56,986 nt of DNA from Nitrososphaerota archaeon (GCA_027886905.1 JAPCJO010000007.1:1-56986); one strand, 5' to 3'. Shown: positions 42,423 to 49,405, numbered from the stretch's first letter. The notes: generated by a model from the letters alone, not told the origin. Translations and numbers: made by a program.

Positions 42423-42433
42423 GCGCGGCTGGC

Positions 42434-42901
42434 CTACGCCGCCGCCCCGACCTTCTCGGTCTCCCATATCTCCTCATGTGAGGGTACGGGCTTTTTCGCC
42501 TTGGAGTTCCTGATGTAGACGACGTACATTTCCCTGAGTCCGAGCGCTATGAAGAGTCCCGCGAGCGCCGCGGGCGGGTCGTTGAACGTGACCGTCCATT
42601 GATAGCCAAAGTACCAGGAGAGCGGAATGGTCAAGAGGTCGAAAATCCTGTCCAGCTCCAGGAAGATCATGCCCAGGACTATGTAGTATGGGGCGCGGCC
42701 GCCTTTCAGGGCCACGTAATCGAACTTGTCCGAAAGGCGGATGATTTTTACCGCATAGTATATCGCGACCGCGACCACGACGATGCTGATGGAGTTCGTT
42801 ATGTCGTCCGGGACTAGTTGGTACCCGAGCCTCGGAGTGAACCATATTGTTGGTAGGCCGAACGATGCGACCGGGAGATTCGAGTTAGAACGACCTTCCA
42901 C
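42434..42901 (-). CDS. Four-helix membrane protein of unknown family
   Basis: About 155 residues from GTG 42901; the first 30 residues (NLPVASFGLPTIWFTPRLG) are not convincingly conserved, so the true start could lie further in. Hydrophobic segments are SISIVVVAVAIYYAVKII, YYIVLGMIFLELDRIFDLL and PPAALAGLFIALGLREMYVV. The acidic residue in LELDRIFDLL lies within the second helix. The C-terminal tail is charged and cytosolic-looking. No known motif is apparent. It ends 11 bases past the RHH-like regulator's stop, convergent with it. Confidence 0.55.
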   Translation of the reverse strand: MEGRSNSNLPVASFGLPTIWFTPRLGYQLVPDDITNSISIVVVAVAIYYAVKIIRLSDKFDYVALKGGRAPYYIVLGMIFLELDRIFDLLTIPLSWYFGYQWTVTFNDPPAALAGLFIALGLREMYVVYIRNSKAKKPVPSHEEIWETEKVGAAA

Positions 42902-43381
42902 TGAAGGAGCCGCCGTGGCGCATTTTCCTCACTGCCCACCAACTCTCAAGGAGGAAGACCTGGAGTTAGATAAACATCGCGAGTTCACGCGAGACTCTCG
43001 ACACGACGAGGGGTCGCTCTCGAGGACACGCGAAGTCTCAGACGCACGAAACTTCAGGGTTCGCCAGGGTCGTCCCGAAAGCCCAACTGCATGCAAATGG
43101 ACCCATTTGGGTCCATCTGGACTCATGCGATTGATGTAGTACGCGGCAATAGCGATGGCGTGATGGACGGAAGACGGACGGTCTGCAGCACGAAAAGGCT
43201 GGCCGTAGCGATTGTCAATTCTCGCGCGGGGTTGCCTTGGGAGGGCATGTGCCCTTCCGGGCATCCAGCGCCGGTCAACCGTGACCTTGACGGACACTAC
43301 TGCGTTTTTCGTGGTCGGCCACGATCGCGGGACAATCAGGGGCTTGTCGTCCCTATGAATATGGTCAGCATTCTCGCAGGG
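42902..43381. other. 480-base stretch without a convincing gene
   Basis: Reading frames here have no hydrophobic, domain-like or codon-biased features. The region holds the perfect palindrome at 43097-43116 and little else recognisable; no TATA-start pair stands out. It may be a decayed gene, an untranslated leader region, or a small RNA locus, which I cannot decide from sequence alone. Confidence 0.4.
43097..43116. repeat. Perfect 9-base inverted repeat in an intergenic region
   Basis: ATGGACCCA (43097-43105) and TGGGTCCAT (43108-43116) with a two-base TT centre make a perfect 9-bp palindrome, far from both flanking gene starts. It could be an operator, a stem-loop in an RNA, or the remains of a mobile-element end. 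No direct repeats are seen next to it. Confidence 0.45.
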
Positions 43382-43816
43382 TCAGGATCCAGCGACTACG
43401 GTGATGAATCCCCACATGTGCTGCACGCTGTTGCAGACGCCACCGTAGCCTCCCTTGCAGTCTCCCGGAGGCTCCGTGTATTCGAAGGTCCCCGTCTTGT
43501 TGGCGACAAACGATACGCGCGCGGTGGCGCCGGGAAGGATGAGGGTGTTGTTGACGCCGAACTGGGGGATCGATATGCCGTGGCTGTTGTCGTCCGTGTT
43601 CGAGATTGCCAGCGTGACGTTCTTCCCATAGGTGACGGTGAAGTTGTCGGGGACGTAGGTGTCGACGGTCCCGACTCCCACGCCGCCCACGATTTGCATG
43701 TCAACCGTCTCGGAGGTAGAGGATGACTTGGAGTTGAACGCCCCGGAGATATAGGCGCCGCTCGCGACCACGGCAACCAACAATACCGCAATGAGCACCA
43801 ATGATTTCGATTTCAA
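43382..43816 (-). CDS. Membrane-anchored cupredoxin (single domain)
   Basis: 144 residues from TTG 43816 (LKSKSLVLIAVLLVAV): signal anchor, Ser/Thr linker (FNSKSSSTSE), then a cupredoxin domain. Visible ligands: His in DNSHGISIPQFG, and the loop YTEPPGDCKGGYGGVCNSVQ with HMWGFITVV, giving Cys, Cys, His and Met. The C-x7-C-x4-H-M spacing is not the plain blue-copper pattern (C-x2-4-H-x2-4-M) nor exact CuA (C-x3-C-x3-H-x2-M), so it may be a variant of either. An electron-carrier role near the membrane is likely. A longer frame to 44011 exists upstream but overlaps the divergent RHH gene and lacks signal character. Confidence 0.78.
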   Translation of the reverse strand: MKSKSLVLIAVLLVAVVASGAYISGAFNSKSSSTSETVDMQIVGGVGVGTVDTYVPDNFTVTYGKNVTLAISNTDDNSHGISIPQFGVNNTLILPGATARVSFVANKTGTFEYTEPPGDCKGGYGGVCNSVQHMWGFITVVAGS

Positions 43817-43886
43817 TCGGGGTTGACGATGAGGTGGTTGGCGACAAATCCATGATAAATCCTTTTTGCTATTGGTAGATAATGGT

Positions 43887-44030
43887 ATGATGAAGAAAAT
43901 AATGGTCAGCATGAGCGACGATATGGTGAAGGCCCTCGAGCGAGAGAGGAAGGCGAGGAAGCTGGAATCAGTCCCGGAGACCGTCAGGGCGGTCTTGGGG
44001 GAATACTTCAAGGCGCGGGCTGAGGGTTAG
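43887..44030 (+). CDS. Very short ribbon-helix-helix (CopG-like) protein, 47 aa
   Basis: Starts at ATG 43887 (or 43890) and ends with TAG 44028-44030. It reads MMKKIMVSMSDDMVKALERE then KARKLESVPETVRAVLGEYF, a strand-helix-helix pattern of a minimal RHH/CopG DNA-binding domain. A TGATAAATCC box (about 43852-43861) lies about 30 bases upstream. The divergent cupredoxin gene starts 70 bases away, so it is a strong candidate regulator of the cupredoxin or of itself. It is too small for many gene finders, but coding features are clear. Confidence 0.62.
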   Translation: MMKKIMVSMSDDMVKALERERKARKLESVPETVRAVLGEYFKARAEG

Positions 44031-44057
44031 GGGCAAGCCCGCCACGTGCCTCGCCGG

Positions 44058-44738
44058 TCAGGATCCGCGCTTCGCGAAAAGGACGTTGGCCACGCCGATC
44101 ATCGTCCCCAACGCCACCAGGAATATTCCTAGCGCCGAAGGGATCACGGCCACCTCCATCTGCGCGCCGACGATGAAGTCCCCCGCCCCTGAGTAGTTGA
44201 GTGACGCCCCGATGTACCCTCCCAGGAACATGAATATCGCTAGGGCATACACCCCCACCTCAGTCACCGCGACCTGGGCGAGCAGCCAGAAGCGCCTGAC
44301 CGAGGCCTTGTCGAACATGCTCGGGAGCAGGTGGAAGAAGACACCCCAGCACAGCGTTCCCACAATCCCCACCAGGACGAAGAACGTGTAGGCCACGACC
44401 ATATATATCCCGGGCCAGCGCGTTATCAGTATCGGGAACTTGAGCTGCGGGTCGAGCAGTGGCGCGGCGAAAAGCGCCGCGGCGATGGTGTTGACCAGCG
44501 CCAGCCGGAAGTAGAACCGCGCCACCCCCTCGGTGTCGATGGTCCGAAGAGGCGTGTCCCGCGCCACCACCCCGACCACCACGGTCCCGGCGCCTATGAC
44601 AGAGACCACGAGCGCGGAATATTGGTAGATCAATATCGCCGCGCGGTAGGTCTCGGAGTGGAGAAGGCCGACCAGGAAGAACATCGCGAACCCGGACGCG
44701 CAGACCAGCGCGCCCGTTATCGTGACGACCTTGTTCAT
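44058..44738 (-). CDS. Seven-helix membrane protein, W-P-G paralogue family (copy 3)
   Basis: 226 residues from ATG 44738, leaderless below a CTTATACGAC box (44759-44768); a longer frame to 44897 runs into the divergent DUF4443 gene. The C-terminal portion matches copies 1 and 2: ALVNTIAAALFAAPLLDPQL, ITRWPGIYMVVAYTFF, VLVGIVGTLCWGVFFHLL, and FLGGYIGASL. It carries three extra N-terminal helices (VVTITGALVCASGFAMFFLV, AALVV-type), making it longer than copies 1 and 2. One His (FFHLL) lies in a helix. Function unknown; the recurrence near cupredoxins and quinoproteins is suggestive only. Confidence 0.7.
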   Translation of the reverse strand: MNKVVTITGALVCASGFAMFFLVGLLHSETYRAAILIYQYSALVVSVIGAGTVVVGVVARDTPLRTIDTEGVARFYFRLALVNTIAAALFAAPLLDPQLKFPILITRWPGIYMVVAYTFFVLVGIVGTLCWGVFFHLLPSMFDKASVRRFWLLAQVAVTEVGVYALAIFMFLGGYIGASLNYSGAGDFIVGAQMEVAVIPSALGIFLVALGTMIGVANVLFAKRGS

Positions 44739-44853
44739 TTCTGGGACGCCTCGCCCTCTGGTCGTATAAGAATAATCATCCGTCGACGAGAGCCATAACG
44801 GCCGCGGCCGAAAAAAGGAGAAATACAACGGACGCCCGGCGCCCTCGTCGCCC

Positions 44854-45468
44854 ATGACCCTGGAAGCTCTCCGCGATGTCCTCTCTTCAGAATACAAGGG
44901 GCCAAGGGCGGTCTTCTCCGAAGTTCACGTCCTGAAGGCCATACTCGCGATCGGCGCGGCGGGGGCTGTCGGGAGGGGGAAGCTGGGAAGCCTCGTAGGC
45001 CTCGGCCAGGGAGAGGTGAGGACCCTCATCAAGCGGCTCAAAGAGAACGACCTCATCCTGATTCAGCCCGACGGCTGCAGGCTGAGCAGGAAGGGGGAGC
45101 GGGAGTTCCAGAGGCTAAGAGAGAAGATACCATGGTCTTCCAGCGTGGAGGCAAGGTCGCTGGGGATCGGCGCAAAGTGCGCCGCGGTCCTCGTCAGAGG
45201 GGCGGGACGCAGCGTGAGGAAGGGGATCGAGCAACGAGACGCGGCAGTCAGGGTGGGCGCGATAGGGGCCTTCACCGCGCTCTTCGCCGGTGGCCGCTTC
45301 ACCATCCCGGGGGAGGGTGCCGACTGCGAGAAGGACGGCCCTCGCGGGCTGTGGTCGGCGGCCAGGGAGGCGGGACCTAGGGAAGGGGACGTCCTGATAG
45401 TCGTGGGGGCCGATTCCGAAGAGGTTGCACAGCTCGGAACGCTCTCGGCCGCCTTGACCCTCTTCTAG
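44854..45468 (+). CDS. DUF4443-like winged-helix protein
   Basis: A 204-residue cytosolic protein. Residues about 20-90 form a winged helix (VFSEVHVLKAILAIGAAGAV, KLGSLVGLGQGEVRTLIKRL, ENDLILIQPDGCRLSRKGE). The remaining domain, with VEARSLGIGAKCAAVLVRGA, GIEQRDAAVRVGAIGAFTAL and DVLIVVGADSEEVAQLGTLS, fits the archaeal DUF4443 arrangement. Its role is unknown; a ligand-controlled transcription factor is likely. The start is ATG 44854, below AGAAATAC (about 44818). It faces the membrane-protein gene at 44058 across a 115-base intergenic region. Confidence 0.7.
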   Translation: MTLEALRDVLSSEYKGPRAVFSEVHVLKAILAIGAAGAVGRGKLGSLVGLGQGEVRTLIKRLKENDLILIQPDGCRLSRKGEREFQRLREKIPWSSSVEARSLGIGAKCAAVLVRGAGRSVRKGIEQRDAAVRVGAIGAFTALFAGGRFTIPGEGADCEKDGPRGLWSAAREAGPREGDVLIVVGADSEEVAQLGTLSAALTLF

Positions 45469-45518
45469 AGCTTCTCGCTCCTGTTATTAGATTCGTCTTC
45501 AGGGGGTGTGCGCTAATC

Positions 45519-46031
45519 ATGAAGTACACGACCGTCGTCGTCGACGACAAGCCGCACTGTCTCGAGGTGATGAGGCACATGGAAGAGGAGTTCCGGAAAG
45601 GGAACGAGAGCTTCTTCATCAAGGTCATGCAGGAGGAGCCCAGCCTTGTCCTCAGGGTGCACGCTGTGACGATCCTGGCCGACCTGGGCAGCGAGGCCGC
45701 GATCCCGACGCTCACCAGCGTATTGCTGCACGACCCTGACCCGCTCGTCCGCCACGAAGCCGCATTCACGATGGGCCAGATAGGGCTGACCTCCGGCGTC
45801 CGGGGGCTGGAAGAAGCGACGCTGAAGGACAAGGACCCGATAGTCCGGCACGAGTCGGCAGCGGCGCTCGGCTCGATTGGGAGTCAGACGGCGAAGGCGA
45901 CCCTCCAGGCAGCCCTGAAGGACTCCGATGAGCTCGTGAGGAACTCCGCTGCGGCCTCGCTATTCAACCTCGAGTTCCTTGAGACGTTCGAGATCGGCGG
46001 GACCGCGAGAGACAGGGCCCCGAGGCCCTGA
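45519..46031 (+). CDS. HEAT-like repeat protein (PBS-lyase/DOHH-like repeats)
   Basis: A 170-residue protein of tandem HEAT-like helix pairs. Repeats: VLRVHAVTILADLGSEAAIP, LVRHEAAFTMGQIG and IVRHESAAALGSIG followed by ALKDSDELVRNSAAASLFN. The two RHE(A/S) motifs (residues about 78 and 109) recall the His-Glu iron-binding pairs of deoxyhypusine hydroxylase, which has four; here only two are seen. Archaea are generally thought to stop at deoxyhypusine, so a scaffold protein is the safer call. A GTTATTAG box near 45483 and ATG 45519 fit leaderless expression. Confidence 0.72.
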   Translation: MKYTTVVVDDKPHCLEVMRHMEEEFRKGNESFFIKVMQEEPSLVLRVHAVTILADLGSEAAIPTLTSVLLHDPDPLVRHEAAFTMGQIGLTSGVRGLEEATLKDKDPIVRHESAAALGSIGSQTAKATLQAALKDSDELVRNSAAASLFNLEFLETFEIGGTARDRAPRP

Positions 46032-46038
46032 GGGCCTG

Positions 46039-46569
46039 TCACTGCCTGGCCTTCGCGACCAGGTACCCCGAACCTACCTCGAACTCGGCGTCGGGAAATT
46101 GCCGGGAGATTGCCGTCCTGAACTCCTCCTCGCGACTTCCGTGCTTGAAGAGCCTCCCCGCCCTGATGTCCCTGACGTAGACCAGCCCGCCAGGCCTCAC
46201 GATCCTTCTCAGCTCGAGGAGCGCGGCCTGCGCGTCCGCAAAATGATGGAAAGAGGACATGGAGATGGCGACGTCCACCTCCCCAGAGGGAATGCCTGCG
46301 ACGTCTTCCGCTCTAGCGACGAGCACCTCTATGTTCTTGAGGCCACTCTCCTCCGCCCTCTTCGAGATCTCCTCGGCCCTCTTCGGGTTGGGCTCGACGG
46401 CGTAGACCCTGCCCTTCTCGCCCACCATCTCTGCGGCGGGGAAGGCGTAGTACCCGTATCCCGCGCCGATGTCAGCTACCTTCATCCCCTCCACGAGCCC
46501 TACCTCAGCAAGACGCGCCTCGGGAGGCGCGCGCCTCCTGCGGAGAGCCTCGAGCAGGGACGCCCACAT
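46039..46569 (-). CDS. Type 11 SAM-dependent methyltransferase
   Basis: A 176-residue class I methyltransferase. Motif I: MKVADIGAGYGYYAFPAAEM; motif II acidic end: VYAVEPNPKRAEEI; the later ISMSSFHHFADAQAALLELR and RRIVRPGGLVYVRDI are typical of the ubiE/type 11 group. The substrate is unknown. The C-terminus is short, with no extra domain. It starts at ATG 46569 and shares an intergenic region with the divergent SDR gene. Confidence 0.87.
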   Translation of the reverse strand: MWASLLEALRRRRAPPEARLAEVGLVEGMKVADIGAGYGYYAFPAAEMVGEKGRVYAVEPNPKRAEEISKRAEESGLKNIEVLVARAEDVAGIPSGEVDVAISMSSFHHFADAQAALLELRRIVRPGGLVYVRDIRAGRLFKHGSREEEFRTAISRQFPDAEFEVGSGYLVAKARQ

Positions 46570-46593
46570 TCCGGGACTCTCTTCGTGCCGTCG

Positions 46594-46608
46594 CTCAAAT
46601 ACTTAAGT
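46594..46608. promoter_or_regulatory. Shared bidirectional promoter of the methyltransferase and SDR genes
   Basis: The A/T-rich, near-palindromic AAATACTTAAGT centre (46597-46608) stands about 30 bases from both the minus-strand ATG (46569) and the plus-strand TTG (46635). One TATA-like element may thus serve both directions. Confidence 0.45.
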
Positions 46609-46634
46609 CCGGGCGGGCGCGCTCTCGCGAGCAG

Positions 46635-47384
46635 TTGAGGCTCAAGGGCAAGGTCGCGGTTGTAACCGGCTCGAGCACCGGAAACGGAGCCTCAATCGCG
46701 AAGGCCTTCGCGAAGGAGGGGGCCGACGTGGTGGTCCACTACCGTAGCTCGGCTGTCGAGGCAGGGAAGGTGGTCGCCGCGATCAAGAAGATGGGCCGAG
46801 AGGCGATATCGGTGAAGGCGGACATCGCGGTCCCCGAGGAGAACAAGGCCTTGTTCAAGCAGGTCGAACGGAAGTTCGGCAGGTTGGACGTGCTCGTCAA
46901 CAACGCCGGGCTGGCCGACGGCAGCATCTGGAACGCGAAGGTGGAGGACATCACCCGGGAGATGTGGCTCCGCGTCTTTTCCGTGGACGTCTTCGGGGCC
47001 TTCGACTGCGCGCAGAACGCCCTACCGCTGATGCCGGACGGCGGCGCCATAGTCAACGTCTCGTCGACGCCGGTCCTCGTCGGGGACACGCAGGGGCTGG
47101 TCTACGCTTGCGGGAAGGGCGCCGTCCTGACCCTGACCAAGATGCTGGCCAAGTCGCTCGTCCCAAGGATAAGGGTGAACTGCATGATACTCGGATCGAT
47201 CAAGACCGGGTGGTTGCAGTGGTTCGACGAGGCCGCCGCGGCGGCACTCCGCTCTTCCATACCGATGGGCCGGTTCGGCGAGCCCTCGGACGTGGCCAAC
47301 CTGGCGGTTTTCCTCGCGAGCGACGAGTCCAGCTACATGACCGGCCAGGGCATCGTATTGGATGGCGGGGAAGTAACCCACTGA
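46635..47384 (+). CDS. Short-chain dehydrogenase/reductase (3-oxoacyl reductase-like)
   Basis: A 249-residue SDR. The cofactor loop TGSSTGNGASIAKAFAKEG (TGxxxGxG), the VNNAG structural motif, the catalytic Ser in VNVSSTPVLV, and the YACGKGA segment with Tyr and Lys (YxxxK) are all present. C-terminal LASDESSYMTGQGIVLDGG is a standard ending. It most likely reduces 3-oxoacyl or sugar-ketone substrates with NADPH or NADH. TTG 46635 was chosen from the LKGKVAVVTG pattern and the promoter spacing; the first residues read LRLKGK. Confidence 0.93.
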   Translation: MRLKGKVAVVTGSSTGNGASIAKAFAKEGADVVVHYRSSAVEAGKVVAAIKKMGREAISVKADIAVPEENKALFKQVERKFGRLDVLVNNAGLADGSIWNAKVEDITREMWLRVFSVDVFGAFDCAQNALPLMPDGGAIVNVSSTPVLVGDTQGLVYACGKGAVLTLTKMLAKSLVPRIRVNCMILGSIKTGWLQWFDEAAAAALRSSIPMGRFGEPSDVANLAVFLASDESSYMTGQGIVLDGGEVTH

Positions 47385-47405
47385 AGCTCCTCACGGCGAG
47401 CGCCC

Positions 47406-47621
47406 TCACTCTGCTGCTTCGTAGAGGCCGCCCGCCTTGTCTATCTTAGAGAGGGCGAGGGCAACCTCGTCGTCCTCGGAGACCGTGCCGTTCTTGATCA
47501 CTTTGTCCCACATCTCCAGGTAGATGTCGAGGGCGTCCCTTATCTGCGGAGGCTTCCCCTTCTTGGTATCCTTGAGTTGGTCGAGGTACTGCCTCACGAC
47601 CATGTTGGGCTTCCCAGGCAT
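47406..47621 (-). CDS. Hypothetical small protein, 71 aa
   Basis: A short, mixed-charge, helical-looking protein: MPGKPNMVVRQYLDQLKDTK, PPQIRDALDIYLEMWDKVIK, EDDEVALALSKIDKAGGLY. There are no Cys, no membrane helix and no recognised motif. It is separated by 33 bases from the stop of the upstream minus-strand GHMP gene, so may be part of that unit. It is a plausible conserved archaeal gene, but homology cannot be shown here. Confidence 0.5.
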   Translation of the reverse strand: MPGKPNMVVRQYLDQLKDTKKGKPPQIRDALDIYLEMWDKVIKNGTVSEDDEVALALSKIDKAGGLYEAAE

Positions 47622-47654
47622 GACGTATTCTTGGAAGATAGCTCGGGGGAGTAA

Positions 47655-48632
47655 TTAATCGCTGCTGGTGCCTGCCTGGCCTATCCTCGCACCCTCACCC
47701 ACGCCTGAGAGGATGGTCTTGTAGCCCAGTCGCGCGATGGCCCTCCTCACCCTCGCCTCGTCCTTCTCGCTCGTGTTGACGAAGACCGAAGGGCCCGTCT
47801 GCATCGAGAAGTAGGCCTCGACGCCGTCAGACCGCAGTTCCCTTACCTTCGTGATTATCCTGATGGTGTCGGGGCTCATTATCACGAGCCTGTTGGCCCC
47901 CGTCATAGTTACGGCGTGGAGCTCGAGGGTGTCCTGCTCAGCGAGCTCCCCCACCTTGCGGAGGTCGCCGCCCTTTATCGCCCTCTCCATCTCCTCGCAC
48001 CTCCTCGCGGCGGACTCCACCCGCGACCTGAAGAACGGTGAGCTCTCTACCTCCCTGTGGGCATCCTCCGTCCTGACCGGCGACGTGAGCGGGACTATCA
48101 CCATCCTCAGGGGGAAGTCCTTTTCGTCGGCGAACTTCTCGGCGTACGTGTCTTCGTATCCCTTGCCCGCGTAGAGCCTCGAGAACCCTCCAACGACCGT
48201 CCTCGATGCGGAGCCGGCGAAGAGGCGCGCGACCCTCGAGAGCTCGGTGTAGTCCGGCTCCTCTTTGCTCACTGCGTGGAAGAGCGCGAGAGTGAGCGCA
48301 GCCCCGGCCGAGGACGAAAACCCAAGACCCTTCGCGTCGAGGCGGGGGAAGTTCCCCGAGTCGAGGCGCAGCCCAAGCTCCTCGAAGCTCTTCCCGGTCA
48401 GCCTGTCGGAGACGTTCTGGAGGCGCCTGAGCGCGTCCTCGTTCTTCTTCCCTTCCACGAACAGCTCCCCATCCCTCCCTCCCTTCTCCTCGCGGACCAC
48501 GACCTTGCTCCCGAGCGAGGTGGTGTTCACAGATATGCTGTCGTGGTAGGGGATCCTGAGCTTCCAATCCTTCAGTCCGTGATACTTCACGAGCGCCTGC
48601 ATCGTGTTCGCGGTCGACTTGAAGGGGGTCAA
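47655..48632 (-). CDS. Mevalonate (di)phosphate decarboxylase-family GHMP protein with altered active site
   Basis: 325 residues from TTG 48632, whose TTG overlaps the TGA of the upstream DUF371 gene (TTGA). The family outline is clear: ALVKYHGLKDWKLRIPYHDS (compare KYHG of the haloarchaeal phosphomevalonate decarboxylase), ATP loop LGFSSSAGAALTLALF, and SASRTVVGGFSRLYAG. However, the decarboxylase signature with catalytic Asp (xDAGPN or xDTG) reads FSMQTGPSVF, with Gln at residue 278. That would impair decarboxylation and resembles the kinase-type relatives in Thermoplasma. Whether this is a decarboxylase or a kinase of the mevalonate pathway is open. Some longer frame upstream exists but lies within the DUF371 gene. 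Confidence 0.8.
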   Translation of the reverse strand: MTPFKSTANTMQALVKYHGLKDWKLRIPYHDSISVNTTSLGSKVVVREEKGGRDGELFVEGKKNEDALRRLQNVSDRLTGKSFEELGLRLDSGNFPRLDAKGLGFSSSAGAALTLALFHAVSKEEPDYTELSRVARLFAGSASRTVVGGFSRLYAGKGYEDTYAEKFADEKDFPLRMVIVPLTSPVRTEDAHREVESSPFFRSRVESAARRCEEMERAIKGGDLRKVGELAEQDTLELHAVTMTGANRLVIMSPDTIRIITKVRELRSDGVEAYFSMQTGPSVFVNTSEKDEARVRRAIARLGYKTILSGVGEGARIGQAGTSSD

Positions 48633-49102
48633 GCGGAGACTTCTATCCTGAGCAGGCCAGCCGCCCCCGGGGATTTCAAAGTTCCCACGAGGCTGCGCGG
48701 TACCTCGCTCGCGGAGGACTCGGCCCGGATGGCCAGCGTCCTTCCGCACACGAAGGTGCTCTTCCTGATGACCATGTCGGTGGGGCTCTCGAACGAGAGG
48801 TCCTTGCTCCCCCTCGCGACGAACGAGAACTCGCCCCCTGGAGCGACGATGGTGAACCTCACTCTCGCCTCGTCCGACCTCAGCGCCTTCTTCATCGCGG
48901 GCGAGAGCTCCGAGATCCCCTTGGAGGCGCCGACCCCGATTATGCAGTCGCCCCTCGGGGTGAGGTGCTCCTCGGTGGTGATCTCGATCGTCCTCCCGTG
49001 AGTGGCCTTGACCATAGCATGGCCGACGAACGTGACCTCCTCGGTCACGCAGGCCTGTTCGGACGTCTTCATGCTACCGGACAACTCCGCCATGGGCTCC
49101 AC
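48629..49102 (-). CDS. DUF371 family protein
   Basis: 157 residues from ATG 49102 (ATG 49072 is an alternative). The block TFVGHAMVKATHGRTIEITT, HLTPRGDCIIGVGASKGISE, DMVIRKSTFVCGRTLAIRAE and PRSLVGTLK follow the DUF371 consensus well. Conserved His in the GHA and ATH positions and Cys in GDCIIG and FVCGR suggest a buried active or metal site, but the function is unknown. It is immediately upstream of, and translationally coupled to, the GHMP gene by the TTGA overlap, tying it to isoprenoid metabolism by context only. Confidence 0.85.
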   Translation of the reverse strand: MEPMAELSGSMKTSEQACVTEEVTFVGHAMVKATHGRTIEITTEEHLTPRGDCIIGVGASKGISELSPAMKKALRSDEARVRFTIVAPGGEFSFVARGSKDLSFESPTDMVIRKSTFVCGRTLAIRAESSASEVPRSLVGTLKSPGAAGLLRIEVSA

Positions 49103-49111
49103 GGTCTATGG

Positions 49112-49405
49112 TTAACGGTTTGGCTGAGACGCCGCCGGCCTGGACTGGGTCACCCAATCCTGGAGGCCGTTGCAATGACCGCACCTTTCGTCTTCCTCGG
49201 CTACGAGCGTCGAGCAGAAGGGGCAAAAGTGCTGCCCCGGTGGAGCCTCGACCCGGTCTGTCATCTCTTCGAGCACCAGCCCGGCGACAAGCGCGACCCC
49301 GCCCCCGGCGATCAGCGCCAGCCACGCTTCGCCGTCGAGCGCCACGTAGAGCACCACGCCGGTCAGGATAATCATCCCGCCGGCGACGACCAAGCTCGAC
49401 CGCAT
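49112..49405 (-). CDS. Two-helix membrane protein with zinc-ribbon tail
   Basis: A 97-residue protein. Two hydrophobic helices (SLVVAGGMIILTGVVLYVAL and LALIAGGGVALVAGLVLEEM) lead to a cytosolic C-terminus with two CxxC knuckles (HFCPFCSTLVAEEDERCGHC), a likely zinc ribbon. The tail is hydrophilic. No specific family recognised. It is nine bases upstream of DUF371 and in the same direction, so the three genes (this one, DUF371, GHMP) probably form one operon. Confidence 0.65.
   Translation of the reverse strand: MRSSLVVAGGMIILTGVVLYVALDGEAWLALIAGGGVALVAGLVLEEMTDRVEAPPGQHFCPFCSTLVAEEDERCGHCNGLQDWVTQSRPAASQPNR

Noticed and set aside
42929-43297. A minus-strand open frame of 122 codons in the gene-poor stretch
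   Set aside because: Its composition is Arg/Ser-rich with no hydrophobic core, and it runs across the palindrome; it looks like an open frame due to GC bias, not a gene.
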